Of a stretch of 64,000 nt of DNA, positions 62,842-64,000 are shown piece by piece. The position numbers and the translations under genes were made by a program. Numbering within the stretch: the stretch's first letter is position 1; every line of letters starts with the position of its first letter. The notes below the pieces were generated by a model. The model worked only from the letters and a program-made list of their open reading frames with translations. It was not told where the DNA came from and ran no database searches. Source of the stretch: an uncultured Alphaproteobacteria bacterium (lineage in GTDB: Bacteria; Pseudomonadota; Alphaproteobacteria; Rs-D84); contig CAKQGH010000004.1 in the NCBI GenBank assembly GCA_934232895.1, positions 1 to 64,000 on the forward strand, read 5' to 3'.

Positions 62842-64000
62842 ATGAAGTCAAGGAACGGATTCTTTGCAATTATTATTTGTTTGGCCATATTTTGCCGTAC
62901 GGCGATGGCCGGCGATTGCAGCGATACAAAATACCGTGGAAACAATCCGATTGAATGCCAATTTTTCATTGATGGCGCAACATCATTTTTTGGCACGGCG
63001 GGACTGGTCGGCGGCGCATTGGCGCTGGTTGGCATATCTATGTCGGGCGGTGGCGACAATGGTACCGCGGGCCCGTCACAACCTACATTGACCGTGCCCG
63101 CCTATGTCGGCGATGACATCAGTGCCGCAGAACTGGCCGGTGTTATGCAAAACGCATCGTACGCCCGCAATATGGACCAATATAATAATATCCGCCTGGC
63201 GTGGTCACTGGCGCGCGGATACACCGGGCGCGGCACAACAATCGCGGTACTAGACGCCGGGGCCGACACATGGCACGGGAAAACCGTGGCATCATTTGCG
63301 TCGGGCGCAATTGCCCCAGACGTCAATGTTGTGCAATATAAAATCGTTGATGAAAATATGAAATTTTTATCATACCGCGAAATAGGCAACGCAATTGCCA
63401 GCGCAACGGAGGCAAATGTATATAATTCCAGTTGGGCCGTGTCAATGTCCGCAACCAGCTTAACATCGCGCGCGCAACTGGAACGCGTGACCGACAAACA
63501 TTTTGTTGATGAAATATCCGCCGCCGCGCGCACGCGCGACGCCATATTTGTGTGGGCGGCCGGGAACGATGGGCTGTCCCAATCCAGTGCCCTGTCCGCC
63601 ATGCCCCGCGTTATTCCCGAATTAAATGGCCATTTTGTAAATGTTGTTGCGTTTGACGATGCAACGGGGGCGCTGGCCGATTACAGCAACGCATGCGGCA
63701 TCACGCGTGATTGGTGCATAACCGCGCCGGGGTCACTGCACACCGATTACACGACGGCCCATGGCACCAGTTTTGCCGCCCCGGTTGTATCGGCGGCAAT
63801 CGCCGTTTTGCGCCAGGCATTTCCATATATGACCGCATCACAAATAACATCACTGTTGTTCGAAACCGCGCGCGATCTGGGGGCACCCGGGGTTGACGAT
63901 GTATATGGTCACGGTATGTTGGATTTGGAACGCGCAACCCGCCCCGTTGGCGCCGCATTGGTACCAATTGGCGGCACAATGCAACCGTTGGCCGTGGCAC
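62842..64000 (+). CDS. Subtilisin-like (S8) secreted protease, 3' end outside window
   Basis: At least 386 residues, open to the window end. A signal peptide (MKSRNGFFAIIICLAIFCRTAMA) is followed by a short Cys-containing segment, a hydrophobic Gly-rich stretch and the peptidase domain: Asp in TIAVLDAGAD (about residue 140), His in WHGKTVASFASG, the oxyanion Asn in VWAAGNDG and Ser in HGTSFAAPVVSAA (about residue 310). All of the triad is present. The end VGAALVPIGG suggests a downstream autotransporter or barrel region, as in serine-protease autotransporters, but this lies outside. Divergent from rpsB. Confidence 0.88.
   Translation, partial: MKSRNGFFAIIICLAIFCRTAMAGDCSDTKYRGNNPIECQFFIDGATSFFGTAGLVGGALALVGISMSGGGDNGTAGPSQPTLTVPAYVGDDISAAELAGVMQNASYARNMDQYNNIRLAWSLARGYTGRGTTIAVLDAGADTWHGKTVASFASGAIAPDVNVVQYKIVDENMKFLSYREIGNAIASATEANVYNSSWAVSMSATSLTSRAQLERVTDKHFVDEISAAARTRDAIFVWAAGNDGLSQSSALSAMPRVIPELNGHFVNVVAFDDATGALADYSNACGITRDWCITAPGSLHTDYTTAHGTSFAAPVVSAAIAVLRQAFPYMTASQITSLLFETARDLGAPGVDDVYGHGMLDLERATRPVGAALVPIGGTMQPLAVA

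Overview
The window reads as part of the chromosome of a Gram-negative bacterium, most likely an uncultured, host- or gut-associated alphaproteobacterium. That placement is inferred, not proven: it rests on lipid A genes (lpxA, lpxB), LPS export genes (lptC, lptB), autotransporters and outer-membrane lipoproteins, a RodZ/bactofilin/M23 morphogenesis set, an unusual HisRS, and short REP-like palindromes of a kind common in Alphaproteobacteria. Genes are densely packed, many overlap by a few bases, and most transcription units end in a clear hairpin plus T-run.

Layout. 1-2880: end of a tRNA-Val and a large secreted cysteine-motif protein. 2962-6000: lpxA-lpxB and a polytopic membrane protein. 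6041-8798: a rightward operon of an N6-adenine methyltransferase, an M23 peptidase, a bactofilin and rpiB. 8971-12154: leuS and tlyA, leftward. 12155-13110: AT-rich gap holding one small candidate gene. 13111-18700: mscL-aroK, an outer-membrane barrel protein, a cysteine-rich secreted protein and a small lipoprotein. 18701-19627: repeat-filled gap. 19628-26754: rlmE, an orphan SRP M-domain protein, uvrA, rodZ, dusB, an FtsB-like protein and tspO. 26887-31325: tRNA-Arg, a PEGA/barrel protein with an LPP20-like lipoprotein behind a structured leader, a zeta-toxin-like kinase with a 47-residue partner, and an HdeD-like protein. 31800-35924: ssb, rho, a nested spanin-like gene pair, a ureohydrolase and a second cysteine-motif protein. 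36021-37521: tRNA-Pro followed by tRNA-derived debris, then a SIMPL protein. 37662-42716: a 1684-residue autotransporter. 42834-49069: eno, small proteins, an OmpA-type lipoprotein, lptC and lptB. 49150-62616: DsbA-like protein, recO, a cysteine-rich protein, prfA, hisS, a YgjP-like peptidase, tkt, rnhA, an EnvC-like protein, tyrS, tsf and rpsB. 62842-64000: 5' part of a subtilisin-like protease gene.

How the genes fit together. The recognisable core is translation (leuS, hisS, tyrS, prfA, tsf, rpsB, rlmE, tlyA, dusB, three tRNAs), DNA repair and recombination (uvrA, recO, ssb, rnhA), central carbon metabolism (eno, tkt, rpiB, aroK) and envelope construction (lpxA/B, lptC/B, rodZ, bactofilin, two LytM proteins, FtsB-like, OmpA-type). 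The accessory layer is dominated by exported proteins, many rich in cysteine, together with a membrane-anchored CPYC thioredoxin-fold protein that could oxidise them.

The strongest leads are: (1) many genes whose -10 box lies only 7-9 bases before the start codon, suggesting widespread leaderless mRNAs; (2) a free-standing SRP54 M-domain protein without the GTPase; (3) a kinase plus tiny overlapping partner resembling a toxin-antitoxin pair; (4) a nested spanin-like pair beside rho; (5) a 52-residue gene with a perfect palindromic operator; (6) a promoter and hairpin RNA flanked by a perfect 20-bp inverted repeat; and (7) two 175-bp MITE-like elements and other repeat modules in the gaps.
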